Below, in pieces: positions 50,777 through 60,300 of a DNA stretch of 64,000 nt. The translations under genes and the position numbers were made by a program. The stretch comes from Phytophthora vignae f. sp. vignae. Lineage: Eukaryota; Oomycota; Peronosporomycetes; Peronosporales; Peronosporaceae. The DNA is taken from contig JABJUM010000015.1 in the NCBI GenBank assembly GCA_016169955.1, forward strand, positions 1,116,001-1,180,000. The letters run 5' to 3'. How positions within the stretch are numbered: the stretch's first letter is position 1; each line of letters opens with the position of its first letter. The notes beneath the pieces were generated by a model that saw nothing but the letters and a program-made list of their open reading frames with translations, searched no databases and was not told the origin of the DNA.

Positions 50777-51370
50777 CTACATCCGCAGCCGCTTGGGTGC
50801 GGCCGTGAGGGGGATGCACTCCTTGTAGACCTGCCATGAGTACGAGTTTTTGAGGAAGCGCACTCCGAGCCAGTACCAGTGCATGGTGCAGCCGCCCTTC
50901 TTCTCGCAGGACGAGTAGTCGATCGTGTAGTCCTGCCCGGGGATCGTCTCGTGGCAGTTGCCGGACTCCAGCACGCGCACGTCGTCCAGCCAAATCTCGC
51001 ACGGGCCGTCGTGGGTGTCGTGGGTGTAACCCGTGGAGCGCATGGCTCCCCCCGCCGGAATGGGCTGCGGCGTCCCCTTGGGGTTGGTCCAGCCGCAGAA
51101 GTAGTCGGCGCCCTGGGTCACCGTGTACTTGCCGCGGTCCATGAAGTCGCGCAGCGTTTTGTAGCCATTATCACGGCGCCAGGCGTTGAAGTCCGCCTGC
51201 GTCGCGAAGCCCTGGCCCTCGAGGAAGGCCAGCGGGTTGTACTTGGTGTCTTTGTCGTTCGTCGTCCACTGAGGCTCCGGCTGCAGAACGACCTGGTGCG
51301 CGTCGGCCAGGAGAGCGGAGCTGGACAGAGCGGCAGCTACAGCGAGCGTTGAGGTGAGAGATGGAGCCAT
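50777..51370 (-). CDS. Secreted AA17-like lytic polysaccharide monooxygenase
   Basis: 197 residues. The signal peptide ends at ADA, leaving His25 as the first residue of the mature protein, as required for the copper histidine brace of LPMOs. The second His is His117 or His120 in YTHDTHDGPCEIWLDD, matching the HxGP-x-x-VW/IW pattern around the second brace His. The axial Tyr fits Tyr182 in SWQVYKECIPL, equivalent to the Q-x-Y-x-x-C motif of other LPMOs. Eight Cys suggest disulfides. Size and layout agree with AA17, an oomycete-specific family reported to cleave pectin (homogalacturonan) oxidatively during plant infection. No C-terminal Ser/Thr linker or anchor is present. The ATG at 51370 is 33 nt after an initiator. 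Confidence 0.75.
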   Translation of the reverse strand: MAPSLTSTLAVAAALSSSALLADAHQVVLQPEPQWTTNDKDTKYNPLAFLEGQGFATQADFNAWRRDNGYKTLRDFMDRGKYTVTQGADYFCGWTNPKGTPQPIPAGGAMRSTGYTHDTHDGPCEIWLDDVRVLESGNCHETIPGQDYTIDYSSCEKKGGCTMHWYWLGVRFLKNSYSWQVYKECIPLTAAPKRLRM

Positions 51371-51402
51371 GTTGGGGCGTTTGGAGATGGGTACCGGGTA
51401 GA

Positions 51403-51424
51403 GTGCAAAAACTCAAGTGAGCTC
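51403..51424 (-). promoter_or_regulatory. Oomycete initiator for the AA17-like gene
   Basis: On the minus strand GAGCTCACTTGAGTTTTTGC is a very good match to the GCTCAYTY-spacer-TTTTTG form of the initiator. Its distance to the ATG at 51370 is about 33 nt. Confidence 0.65.
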
Positions 51425-51687
51425 GATAAAGCTACTGAGTCGTGGTGCTCTACGTTGGCGTTAGTTATGTCGGTGCGCTTACCGACCCACCATTCCGTGC
51501 CCTAGGATGTGCCGTCGAGCCAAAATACTGCAACGCAAGAGCATTACACGGTGCTAATGGGCCGGTGCATGCTGCCTTTACATACCATGTTGCCTGTGTA
51601 ATGCTACTGCGCACATATGGGCACGACGCGGCACTCGAAAAAATACTTGCACATCCTAGCGAAATCCGTGCACTGTCTTGCCAAAAA

Positions 51688-52716
51688 TCTAAAGAGTCAA
51701 TCAGAACGACGTTGTCCGTCACAGAAATCGTCACGCTTATTCACTAAGTACGAATCTCACTAAGTACGAATAGCTGCCGAGCGCAGCGAAGGCGGCTCCG
51801 TCGCCGAAGGCGACCCCCACCACACTGAGGATATTGCGGGGCCGCAGGACCCGCCCCGGCCGCTGTATTACTAACCTGACATTGAGAGTAGTGCAGCGAG
51901 CCGACAAGGCGAGCGGAACGGGTCCGTCATTGCCGTAGCGAAGCGTAGGCAGCCTGCCCCAATAGCGGAGCGAGTTTAGTGAACGCAGCGTCTACCAACT
52001 TAAATTCCCCGCCGCGTAGCGGCGGCGCTCGGCTAGTCTAAAGAGTCAATCGGAACGACGTTGTCCGTCACAGAAATCGTCACGCTTATTCACTAAGTAC
52101 GAATATCACTAAGTACGAATAGCTGCCGAGCGCAGCGAAGGCGGCTCCGTCGCCGAAGGCGACCCCCACCATACTGAGGATATTGCGGGGCCGCAGGACC
52201 CGCCCCGGCCGCTGTATTACTAACCTAACATTGAGAGTAGTGCAGCGAGCCGACGAGGCGAGCGGAACGGGTCCACTACTGCCGTAGCGAAGCGTAGGCA
52301 GCCTGCCCCAATAGCGGAGCGAGTTTAGTGAACGCAGCGTCTACCAACTTAAATTCCCCGCCGCGTAGCGGCGGCGCTCGGCTAGTCTAAAGAGTCAATC
52401 AGAACGACGTTGTCCGTCACAGAAATCGTCACGCTTATTCACTAAGTACGAATATCACTAAGTACGAATAGCTGCCGAGCGCAGCGAAGGCGACCCCCAC
52501 CATACTGAGGATATTGCGGGGCCGCAGGACCCGCCCCGGCCGCTGTATTACTAACCTAACATCGAGAGTAGTGCAGCGAGCCGACGAGGCGAGCGGAACG
52601 GGTCCACTACTGCCGTAGCGAAGCGTAGGCAGCCTGCCCCAATAGCGGAGCGAGTTTAGTGAGCGCAGCGTCTACCAACTTAAATTCCCCGCCGCGTAGC
52701 GGCGGCGCTCGGCTAG
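51688..52716. repeat. Three-copy 349-bp tandem satellite
   Basis: Units are at 51688-52036 (349 bp), 52037-52385 (349 bp) and 52386-52716 (331 bp), nearly identical. Unit 3 lacks 18 bases between two CGAAGGCG copies, a slippage-type loss. Each unit starts TCTAAAGAGTCAATC and ends GCGGCGCTCGGCTAG. It has a doubled TCACTAAGTACGAAT and many tiny hairpins with 3-nt loops, such as TCGCC-GAA-GGCGA and GCCGC-GTA-GCGGC. It does not encode a protein; stops occur in all frames. Confidence 0.95.
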
Positions 52717-52961
52717 TTGAATGCAATTCCTAGTTTTTTTTCGCTGTCTGTGGCGACTAGCGATAGTACGACTGAAAGTTAAGGTTATTGAAGTCGAAGT
52801 GGAGCGAATTTTTGAATATTTCGTGCCTCGCATCTGTAGATCATGCACCTGCCGACGTCGTGACGCTATCTTCTCTACTACGCATACATATACTGTAGAT
52901 ATTATCTGGTCCTTGTGTTGATCCACAATGTCTTCAAGTTAAATTAAGGAAAGCCGTCTCT

Positions 52962-55900
52962 TCATGGTACAGCTGCAGTCCCACTCGCAATGAGCAATTT
53001 TTCAACTTCATGCTGGCCGTTTTCGCTCGCGACTTGAAGCGCAGTGCCACCGTTTGGTCCTCGAAGATCGACGCTCGCCTTGCTCTCCAGTAGGACCGAC
53101 ACGACCTCTGTATGGCCCTTCCTCGAGGCTTTCATGAGAGCGCTCTCGCCCTCGTTGTTGAGTGCGTCAACCCTCGCTCCCTTCTCAATCAACGCACGCA
53201 CCACCTCAGTCAGCCCGCTTTCGGCCGCCATGAGCAGCGGGGTGTCGCCATCGCCATCCGTCGCGTGGATATCCGCGCCAAGATCAATAAGAAGCAGAGG
53301 GATGTCGACATTCTCGCCTTCACACGCGACCCCGAGCGCTGTGGCTCCATTCGGGCCTGGCTGGTCAATGGCGGCCCCCTCGGCTAGCAGCATCCGTACG
53401 GTATCGGGGTGGCCATTGTCCGACGCAATGATCAGCGCTGTCCAGTCCTCGCTATTAGTCGAATCGAGGGATGCGCCGTTGTCCACCAGCAGCTTGATGA
53501 CGTCTGCGTGGCCATGTTCCGCTGCCGCCATGACCCCAGTCCAGCCATCGTTGTTTGTCGCGTCGATAGCTGCTCCGTTCTCTAGCAGAATCTTCACTAC
53601 TTCTGGTCGCCCGTGCTCAGCAGCCGTGATCAACGGAGTGTCGCCGAAATCGTCCGCGCCGTTAACGGACGCCCCATGTTCGACGAGGAATTTCACGACG
53701 TCGACGTTGTCGTTCTCACTCGCGGCTTGGAGAGCCGAGCAGCCGTTCGGGAGGTGGTCGTTGACGCTCACTCCGAGGTCGAGCAGAACGGCGACCAAGT
53801 CGATGAAACCTTCACCGCAGGCTTTCATAAAGGCGGAGAGGTCTGCATTGTCCACCACAGTTAGAGACGCCCCACGATCCACCAGCAGCTTCACGACTTC
53901 TTCGTGTCCGTAGACGGCAGCGCAGAGCAGAGGGGTATCGCCGTCTCCATCCACCGACTCAATGGCCGCACCATGGTCGAGCAGCAGCGACACTACGTCA
54001 ACGGATCCTCGTTCACTTGCAAGATGCAAGGCTGTCGCTTGATTCGCGTCTTGGCTATCAATACTCGCCCCCTTGTCCAGAAGCAACGCCACTGCCTCTG
54101 GGTAACTTCCTTGAGAGGCACTGATAAGCGGAGTCGCCCCCTTGGCATTGGTGCAGTGAATATCTGCTCCATTCTCCAGCAGCAGCTCTATCACTGATGT
54201 ATGCCCATACTCCGCAGCACCGATCAATGGTGTATTCCCGCCCTCGTCCGTAGATTCGACGGACGCTCCGTGCTCAAGCAGAAACTCCACCACGTCGTAA
54301 TGCCCGTTGCCGGCAGCAACAGAGAGCGGCGTGTCTCCGTCCGCGTCCACTACGTCGATTCGAGCGCTGTGATCAAACAGGAGTTTGACAGCGTCTAAGT
54401 GACCATTGACACTCGCGAGAAGCAGAGCGGTCTCCCCATTTGGACGCTGCTTGTTGACGTCTGCGCTCTTCTCCAATAGAACCGCTATTACGTCCACAAA
54501 GCCTCCCTGCGCCGCAAACATCAGAGCCGTCCAGCCTTCGTCGTTGATGGCATCGATCGAAGCGCCATTGTCCAGCAGCAGCTTGGCCATGGCAGCGTGC
54601 TCGAAGTTGGCTGCGTGCATCAATGGCGTGTTGCCGTCTTCCCCTGGCAGATTCACTGCAGCGCCGTGCTCAACGAGCAATCTGGCCGCATCGAAATGCT
54701 CGTTCGAGCACGCAATATTGAGCGCCGCCATGCCGCTCGGTTGCCGTTTATCCACGTCTGCTCCGTTGGCGAGGAGAATTGACATCACTTCATCGTAGTC
54801 ATATGCTGCAGCATTCATCAGAGCGGTCCAGCCCTCGTTATTAGCCAAGTTGATGGACGCGCCGCGCGTGACGAGTAACTTGACAATGTCCTCGTGGCCG
54901 CTATCAGCCGCAGTGAGCAGTGGCGTATCCCCGTCCTCGTCGACACTGTCGATCGCTACCCCGCGGTTGAGAAGCAGCTCGGCGACGTTCATGTGACCGT
55001 TCTCGCAGGCGATGTGGAGGGCAGTGAAGCCATTCGGGAGCCGCTTGCTCAAGTCCGCGCCCTTTTCCAGGAGGACGGAGACGACGTCAATATGACCACC
55101 CACACACGCGCTGAGCAGCGGATACCAGCCGTCATCAGTTGACAAATTGATGTCATTGTGCGGGTTCTTTAATAGATCCTCCACAACTTTAACCTGTCCT
55201 CTCTCACAGGCGATCCGCAGTGCTGTATCCCCATTGCGGCTCTTCTGGTCGATCCCTGTACTGGCCATTCGTGTTACTTTTCGAGACGGGAGGTACTTCC
55301 TCGCAGGAGTAGAAGAAGAAATCCGAGTCGAAGAGAACGCCGACACCACGTCTCCAAATGATAGCTTCTTGTCTGCTGGGAGGCGTTCGTAGATGAGCTG
55401 CACGAGTTCAGAGTAGCCGCTGAAGTAAGCCACATTCAGTGGCGGCCAGTTCTGGAAATCCCCACACAAACTGATGTCCGCTCCGTTGTCCAGGAGAATC
55501 CGAACAACTTCCAGCCGCTTGTGCCAAACCGCAGTGACCATGGCTGTGCTCCCGCTCGGTAGCTGCGCGTTCATGTTGGCGCCCCGAGTCACGAGGAACT
55601 GGACGATATCGGAGTACCCAAGCTGCGCGGCCGTGATCAACGGTGTATATCCGTCGTTGTCCCCCAGTTCGATTGAAGCTCCACGGTTAACGAGAGCCAC
55701 AACAACGTCGAAGTGGCCATGCTCACAGGCGATATTGAGCGCAGTCGCGCCAGTCGGTAGCTGCAAGTTCACGAACTCCTTGGCTGTCTCGGATCTTAGC
55801 AGCGCCTTCGCCACACTCACGTATCCTTGCTCTGCTGCCTTCATCAGCGGCGTCCAGCCGGCATTATTCACGACCTCGGCGGACGCGCCATGGTCCAGAA

Positions 55901-57056
55901 GGCACTTGACAATGTCGGCGTATCCTCCCCCTGCTGCCACAAACAGCGGACCGTCTCCGTCGTCGTCTACCTCGTTGACTGAAGCTCCGTTATCCACAAG
56001 AAGCTTGACGACTTCGACGTGTCCGCTTTCGCACGCAATATGGAGCTCGTTGGACCCGTCCGAGAGATGCCTGTTCACCGACGCTCCGTTCTCCAGCAAC
56101 ACCGCTACAATCTCCGTGTATCCTTCATCCGCAGCGAACATCAGTGCAGTCCAGCCCCTATACTCTTTCCAATCCAGCGACGCGTCGTGCTCACATAGCA
56201 GCTTGACCATCTCTATATGAGCGCTCGTCGTGGCGCAGATGAGCGGAGAAGTCCGGAACGCGTTCATCCTGTCGACCTCCGCTCCACGTGCGAGGAGAGC
56301 GCGGGCGACCTCAACGCTGCCGTGGATCGACGCGATGATCAACGGCGTGTTGCCATCCTCTCCGTGCTTTTCGATGTTGGCTCCTTTATCCAGCAACAGC
56401 TCCACGACGTCCACGTGGTTGTTCTCTGCGGCACTCATAAGTGGCGTCCACCCGTTGTTGTTGAACAGGTCGACCGTAGCGCCCCGTTCTATCAGCAATT
56501 CCACCACTTCGGCGTGCCCATTCTCCGCCGCAGTGATCAGCGCGCTGTCCCCAATTTCGTCCACTACATCAACCGCAGCTCCGTGCTTGAGCAGCGCCTG
56601 GATGACATCAACGGTCCCAGCTTCACAGGCGACGATTAACGGCGTGACCCCGTTCGGTCGGGCCTTGTCGACGGCTGCTCCGTGGTCTAGGAGGAGTTGG
56701 ACGACGTCGGTGTAGCTCTCTTCACTCGCGAGGTGCAGGGCAGTCGAGCCACCGCAGGGCAAGTCGGTGGCTGCGCCTTGCTCCAGCAGCAGCTTCACGA
56801 CATCCTCGTGGTCGTTGCTAACAGCGCAGTAGAGAGGGGTCTCTCCGTCTTCGTCCACGTCGTTCACATCCGCACCGTCCTTCAGGAAGCGAAGAACAGC
56901 GTCAACGTCTCCGTCGGCGCATGCATACTGTAGAGAGGCGAAGCTGGCCTCCTGCTCGTCGTCTTCCGTCGATTCTGGGGATTCGAGGGACTTGCTACGG
57001 TCATAAGGATCTTTCAGCTCGTCCTTGCTGATGGTGATGCCTTGAGTTCCTGTCAT
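52962..57056 (-). CDS. Giant ankyrin-repeat protein
   Basis: 1364 residues in one uninterrupted frame. The first ATG is 57056 (MTGTQGITISKDELKD); the longer open frame has only a GTG. An acidic, Ser-rich leader of about 50 residues is followed by about 38 ankyrin repeats to the C-terminus. The repeats follow a three-fold pattern: G-D-T-P-L, then N-x-x-G-W-T-A-L-M, then P-N-G-x-T-A-L. A hinge region with SGYSELVQLIYERLPADKK and a Ser/Arg linker (55240-55435) breaks the array; the repeat that follows (NGDTALRIACERGQVKVVED) has an extra Asn-rich loop. The same hinge occurs in the paralogue at 46308-50511. No membrane, signal or kinase domain. Probably a cytoplasmic scaffold; partner unknown. Confidence 0.92.
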   Translation of the reverse strand: MTGTQGITISKDELKDPYDRSKSLESPESTEDDEQEASFASLQYACADGDVDAVLRFLKDGADVNDVDEDGETPLYCAVSNDHEDVVKLLLEQGAATDLPCGGSTALHLASEESYTDVVQLLLDHGAAVDKARPNGVTPLIVACEAGTVDVIQALLKHGAAVDVVDEIGDSALITAAENGHAEVVELLIERGATVDLFNNNGWTPLMSAAENNHVDVVELLLDKGANIEKHGEDGNTPLIIASIHGSVEVARALLARGAEVDRMNAFRTSPLICATTSAHIEMVKLLCEHDASLDWKEYRGWTALMFAADEGYTEIVAVLLENGASVNRHLSDGSNELHIACESGHVEVVKLLVDNGASVNEVDDDGDGPLFVAAGGGYADIVKCLLDHGASAEVVNNAGWTPLMKAAEQGYVSVAKALLRSETAKEFVNLQLPTGATALNIACEHGHFDVVVALVNRGASIELGDNDGYTPLITAAQLGYSDIVQFLVTRGANMNAQLPSGSTAMVTAVWHKRLEVVRILLDNGADISLCGDFQNWPPLNVAYFSGYSELVQLIYERLPADKKLSFGDVVSAFSSTRISSSTPARKYLPSRKVTRMASTGIDQKSRNGDTALRIACERGQVKVVEDLLKNPHNDINLSTDDGWYPLLSACVGGHIDVVSVLLEKGADLSKRLPNGFTALHIACENGHMNVAELLLNRGVAIDSVDEDGDTPLLTAADSGHEDIVKLLVTRGASINLANNEGWTALMNAAAYDYDEVMSILLANGADVDKRQPSGMAALNIACSNEHFDAARLLVEHGAAVNLPGEDGNTPLMHAANFEHAAMAKLLLDNGASIDAINDEGWTALMFAAQGGFVDVIAVLLEKSADVNKQRPNGETALLLASVNGHLDAVKLLFDHSARIDVVDADGDTPLSVAAGNGHYDVVEFLLEHGASVESTDEGGNTPLIGAAEYGHTSVIELLLENGADIHCTNAKGATPLISASQGSYPEAVALLLDKGASIDSQDANQATALHLASERGSVDVVSLLLDHGAAIESVDGDGDTPLLCAAVYGHEEVVKLLVDRGASLTVVDNADLSAFMKACGEGFIDLVAVLLDLGVSVNDHLPNGCSALQAASENDNVDVVKFLVEHGASVNGADDFGDTPLITAAEHGRPEVVKILLENGAAIDATNNDGWTGVMAAAEHGHADVIKLLVDNGASLDSTNSEDWTALIIASDNGHPDTVRMLLAEGAAIDQPGPNGATALGVACEGENVDIPLLLIDLGADIHATDGDGDTPLLMAAESGLTEVVRALIEKGARVDALNNEGESALMKASRKGHTEVVSVLLESKASVDLRGPNGGTALQVASENGQHEVEKLLIASGTAAVP

Positions 57057-57372
57057 CCGCTTGTGATACCTACCTGTTCGAGACTCTGCCGATCGTGGAA
57101 TGACGTCGAGAAGCACACTGCGGCTCGCGTAATTGAACCCAAAGCGTCGTTCTCGGGCAGACGCTCGTGCAGGTCCAGACCAGAAACTCTGTAGGTTATA
57201 GACGTAGCGAACTGATATCTCTCTCGTGTCCTGTTTGCACGTTCTGGATGCAACTGAGTCACGTTGCGCTGTTCGAACAACTCAACATTACAGTGCACAT
57301 GTATTTTTCCAGTCGCTTGGATAATTGTAGGCTTCGAGCCTTCCAGTACCGTAAAACAACGAGAAGTGGAGG
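57057..57372. other. Gap between two ankyrin genes
   Basis: About 316 bases: the promoter of the ankyrin gene at 52962-57056 and the 3' end of the upstream one. No clear initiator. A 107-codon minus frame (57053-57376) has no supported identity. Confidence 0.4.
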
Positions 57373-60300
57373 TCACCTCTTCTCGATCAGCACAGCCTCG
57401 ACTTCCTTGTGCCCTTTTCTCTTCGCCAGCATCCGCGCAGTGAGCCCCGCGTTGTTAGCCAAGTGGACAGACGCACCCTGTTCTATAAGAACTCTTGCCA
57501 CGTCCGCGTGAGAATGCCTGGCGGATGTTATGAGCGCGGTGTCCCCAGTTTGGGTCTTCGCATCCAAGCGCGCGCCGTGCTCCACCAGCAACTTTGCACA
57601 CTCAGGCTGGCCGTACTTCCCAGCGAGGTGGAGAGGAGTGATCCCGTTCGGAAGCCCAACGTTTGGATCGACTGCTCCACTCAGCAACACCTCCACACAC
57701 TCCTCGTGGCCATTCCTCACCGCACTCATGAGTGCTGTCAATCCGGTGGCTGTGGTCGCCGCGGTGCTCGCACCCTTCTCCAGCAACAGCTTCACCACTT
57801 CCACGTGATCGTGGTTGATCGCGATTTTGAGCGGGGTGTTGCCCTTGTCGTCTGCCGCGTCCATCATCGCGCCACATTCCAGGAGGACCTTCGCCACATC
57901 AAGCTGCCCCTGCTGACACGCGATCAAGAACGCCGTCATACCGGTCGCCGTCTGAGTATCAAGGCTGGCGCCGTGGTCTAATAGCAACATCGCCACCTCA
58001 GCATGGCCACTGTAAGCAGCACTCATCAGTGGCGTCATCCTCAAGTCGTTAGCTTGATCGATGCTCGCATTATACTCCAGCAGCAGCTTCACCACATCTG
58101 TGTGGCCTTTTTTAGCCGCAATCTTGAGCGGAGTGTTGCCAGTTTTGTCTACCGCGTCGACCACAGCGCCGCGTTCTAGGAGAACCTTCACCACACTTGG
58201 ACGGTTCTGCTGACATGCGAGGGCGAGCGATGTTAGGCCGGCCAAGTTCTTGGTCTCGAGACTGGCCCCGTGGTCCAGCAGATCCGACGCCACATCCGCG
58301 TGGCCACCACGTGAAGCGCTCATGAGTGACGTCCACCCAGCGTCCGTCGTCGATTGCGCGTTGGCTCCCCGCTCCAGCAGCAGCTTCATCACCTCTGCAT
58401 TCCCCTGTTTGGACGCAAGCTTCAGCGCGGTGTTCCCGATGCAATTTACCACATCTAACTTGGCGCCATGGTCCAGTAGCGTCGCTGTTATCCCGGCGTC
58501 GCCATTCGTTGCAGCACTCATCAGTGGCGTCGTCCCGGTGTCGTTTGCCAGTTCGGTATTCGCGCCCTGCTCTAGCAGCAGCTTCACCACGGCCGCGTGC
58601 CCGTGCTTGGCCGCGATCTTCAGCGAAGTGTTATCGTTCTTGTCGGTTGCGTTGATCACTGCGTTGTGTTGCAAGAGCAGCTCCGCCACACTAAGCCGGT
58701 TCTGCTGACACGCGATCACGAGCGCAGTCATGCCGACCGAGTTCCGCGCCTCGAGACTCACTCCGCAGCCCAGCAGCACCGTCGCAATATCAACATGCCC
58801 GCCGTGTGCAGCGCTCATAAGCGGCGTCCACCCAGTGTTGGTCGCTAAATCCGCATTCGCACCCCGCTCGAGCAGCAGCTTCACCACATCTGCATGTCCT
58901 TGCTTCGCTGCAATCTTGAGAGCGGTGCTACCGTTGTTGTCTGCTGCGTCAACATTGGCGCCACTATCCAGCAGCACCTTCACCACGCCAGCGTGTCCAC
59001 CGAATGCAGCGCTCATCAATGGAGTCAATCCCGAGTCGTTTGCCGCTTCAGCATTCGCAGTACTCTCCACCAACAGCTTCACCACATCCGCGTGTCCCTG
59101 TTTGGCGGCGATTTTGAGCGGGGTGTTGCTTGTCTTGTCTGGTTTGTCGACGTCTGCACCGTGCTCGAGCAGCACCTTCACCACGGCCGATTGGTCTTGC
59201 TGGCACGCGATTGCGAGCGCGGATAAGCCGGCCGAGTTCTTCGCCTCGAGGTTGGCTCCGTGGTCCACCAGCACCTTCACCACGTCAGCGTGGCCATTGT
59301 TGGACGCACTCATGAGCGGTGTCCAGCCAGTCTTGTTCCGCACTTGGATGGCAGCACCTTTCTTCAGCAGCAGCTTGACAACTGCGAGGTGCTTATAAGT
59401 TGCCGCGATTTTCAATGGAGTGTTACGATTCGTGTCCCCTGCGTCGATCACTGCACCACGCTCGAGAAGCACGCCTGCTACATTCGAGCGCCCATACCTG
59501 CTCGCGATAGCGAGGGCGGTCATACCGGCTGTGCTCTTCGTCTCGAGTCTGGCTCCGTGATCCAATAGCAGGTTCACCGCATCGATCTGACCCGTCCTCG
59601 CAGCGCTCATTAACGGCGTCCAACCAATGTCACTTTGCGCTTCGGTAGACGCGCCGTGCGCCAGAAGCAGCTTCATGATACTTGTACGCCCAAACGTAGC
59701 TGCGAACTTCAATGGACTGCTGCCGCCCTTGTCTTTAACGTCGATCTTAGCTCCACGTCCCACGAGGATCTCCGCTACAAACACGTTGCCATGCTCGCAA
59801 GCAGTAAGAAGAGCGGTCTTCCCGTCTCTGTCTTTCTTCTCCATACTTGCTCCGCTATCCAGCAGAATTGCTGCCACCTCAGCATTTCCATCCCGAGCTG
59901 CGATCATGAGCGGCGTCCAGCCCTTGTCGTTAACGGAGTCGACTGGGGCGCCGTTTTGCAGGAGAACTTTGACCAGATTGGGCTCCCCCTTCTCAGTTGC
60001 TGCTGACAGCTGGCTGGCCTCATCCAAGTCGTTCGAGCCGACGTTTGCTCCGCTCTCCAGCAGCATCCAACCAATGGTGAGATGTCCGTGCGCGCATGCA
60101 AGTTGCAATGCGCCGTTGCCGTTCGGAAGATGCTTGTTGATGTCGACTTCTTTCTGCAGAAGTACAACTACGACATCGTCGTGGCCGTTCTGGGAGGCGA
60201 GCATGATCGCAGTGTAGCCGGCTTTATTGGTGACGTCTGCAGACGCGCCGTTGATCACAAGCAGGTTCACGACAGCAGCGTGCCCATTTTCCGCCGCTCG

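Noticed and set aside
50777..51370. Necrosis-inducing (NLP) protein
   Set aside because: Size and secretion fit, but the heptapeptide motif of NLPs is absent, whereas LPMO copper-site motifs are present.
51688..52716. Possible CRISPR array
   Set aside because: Units are 349 bp, nearly identical throughout and directly adjoining; there are no spacers. The window is eukaryotic.
57053..57376. SGLDLHERL in a 107-codon minus frame, resembling AGPS GLDLHERL
   Set aside because: Only eight residues agree and the flanks do not continue the match; probably chance.
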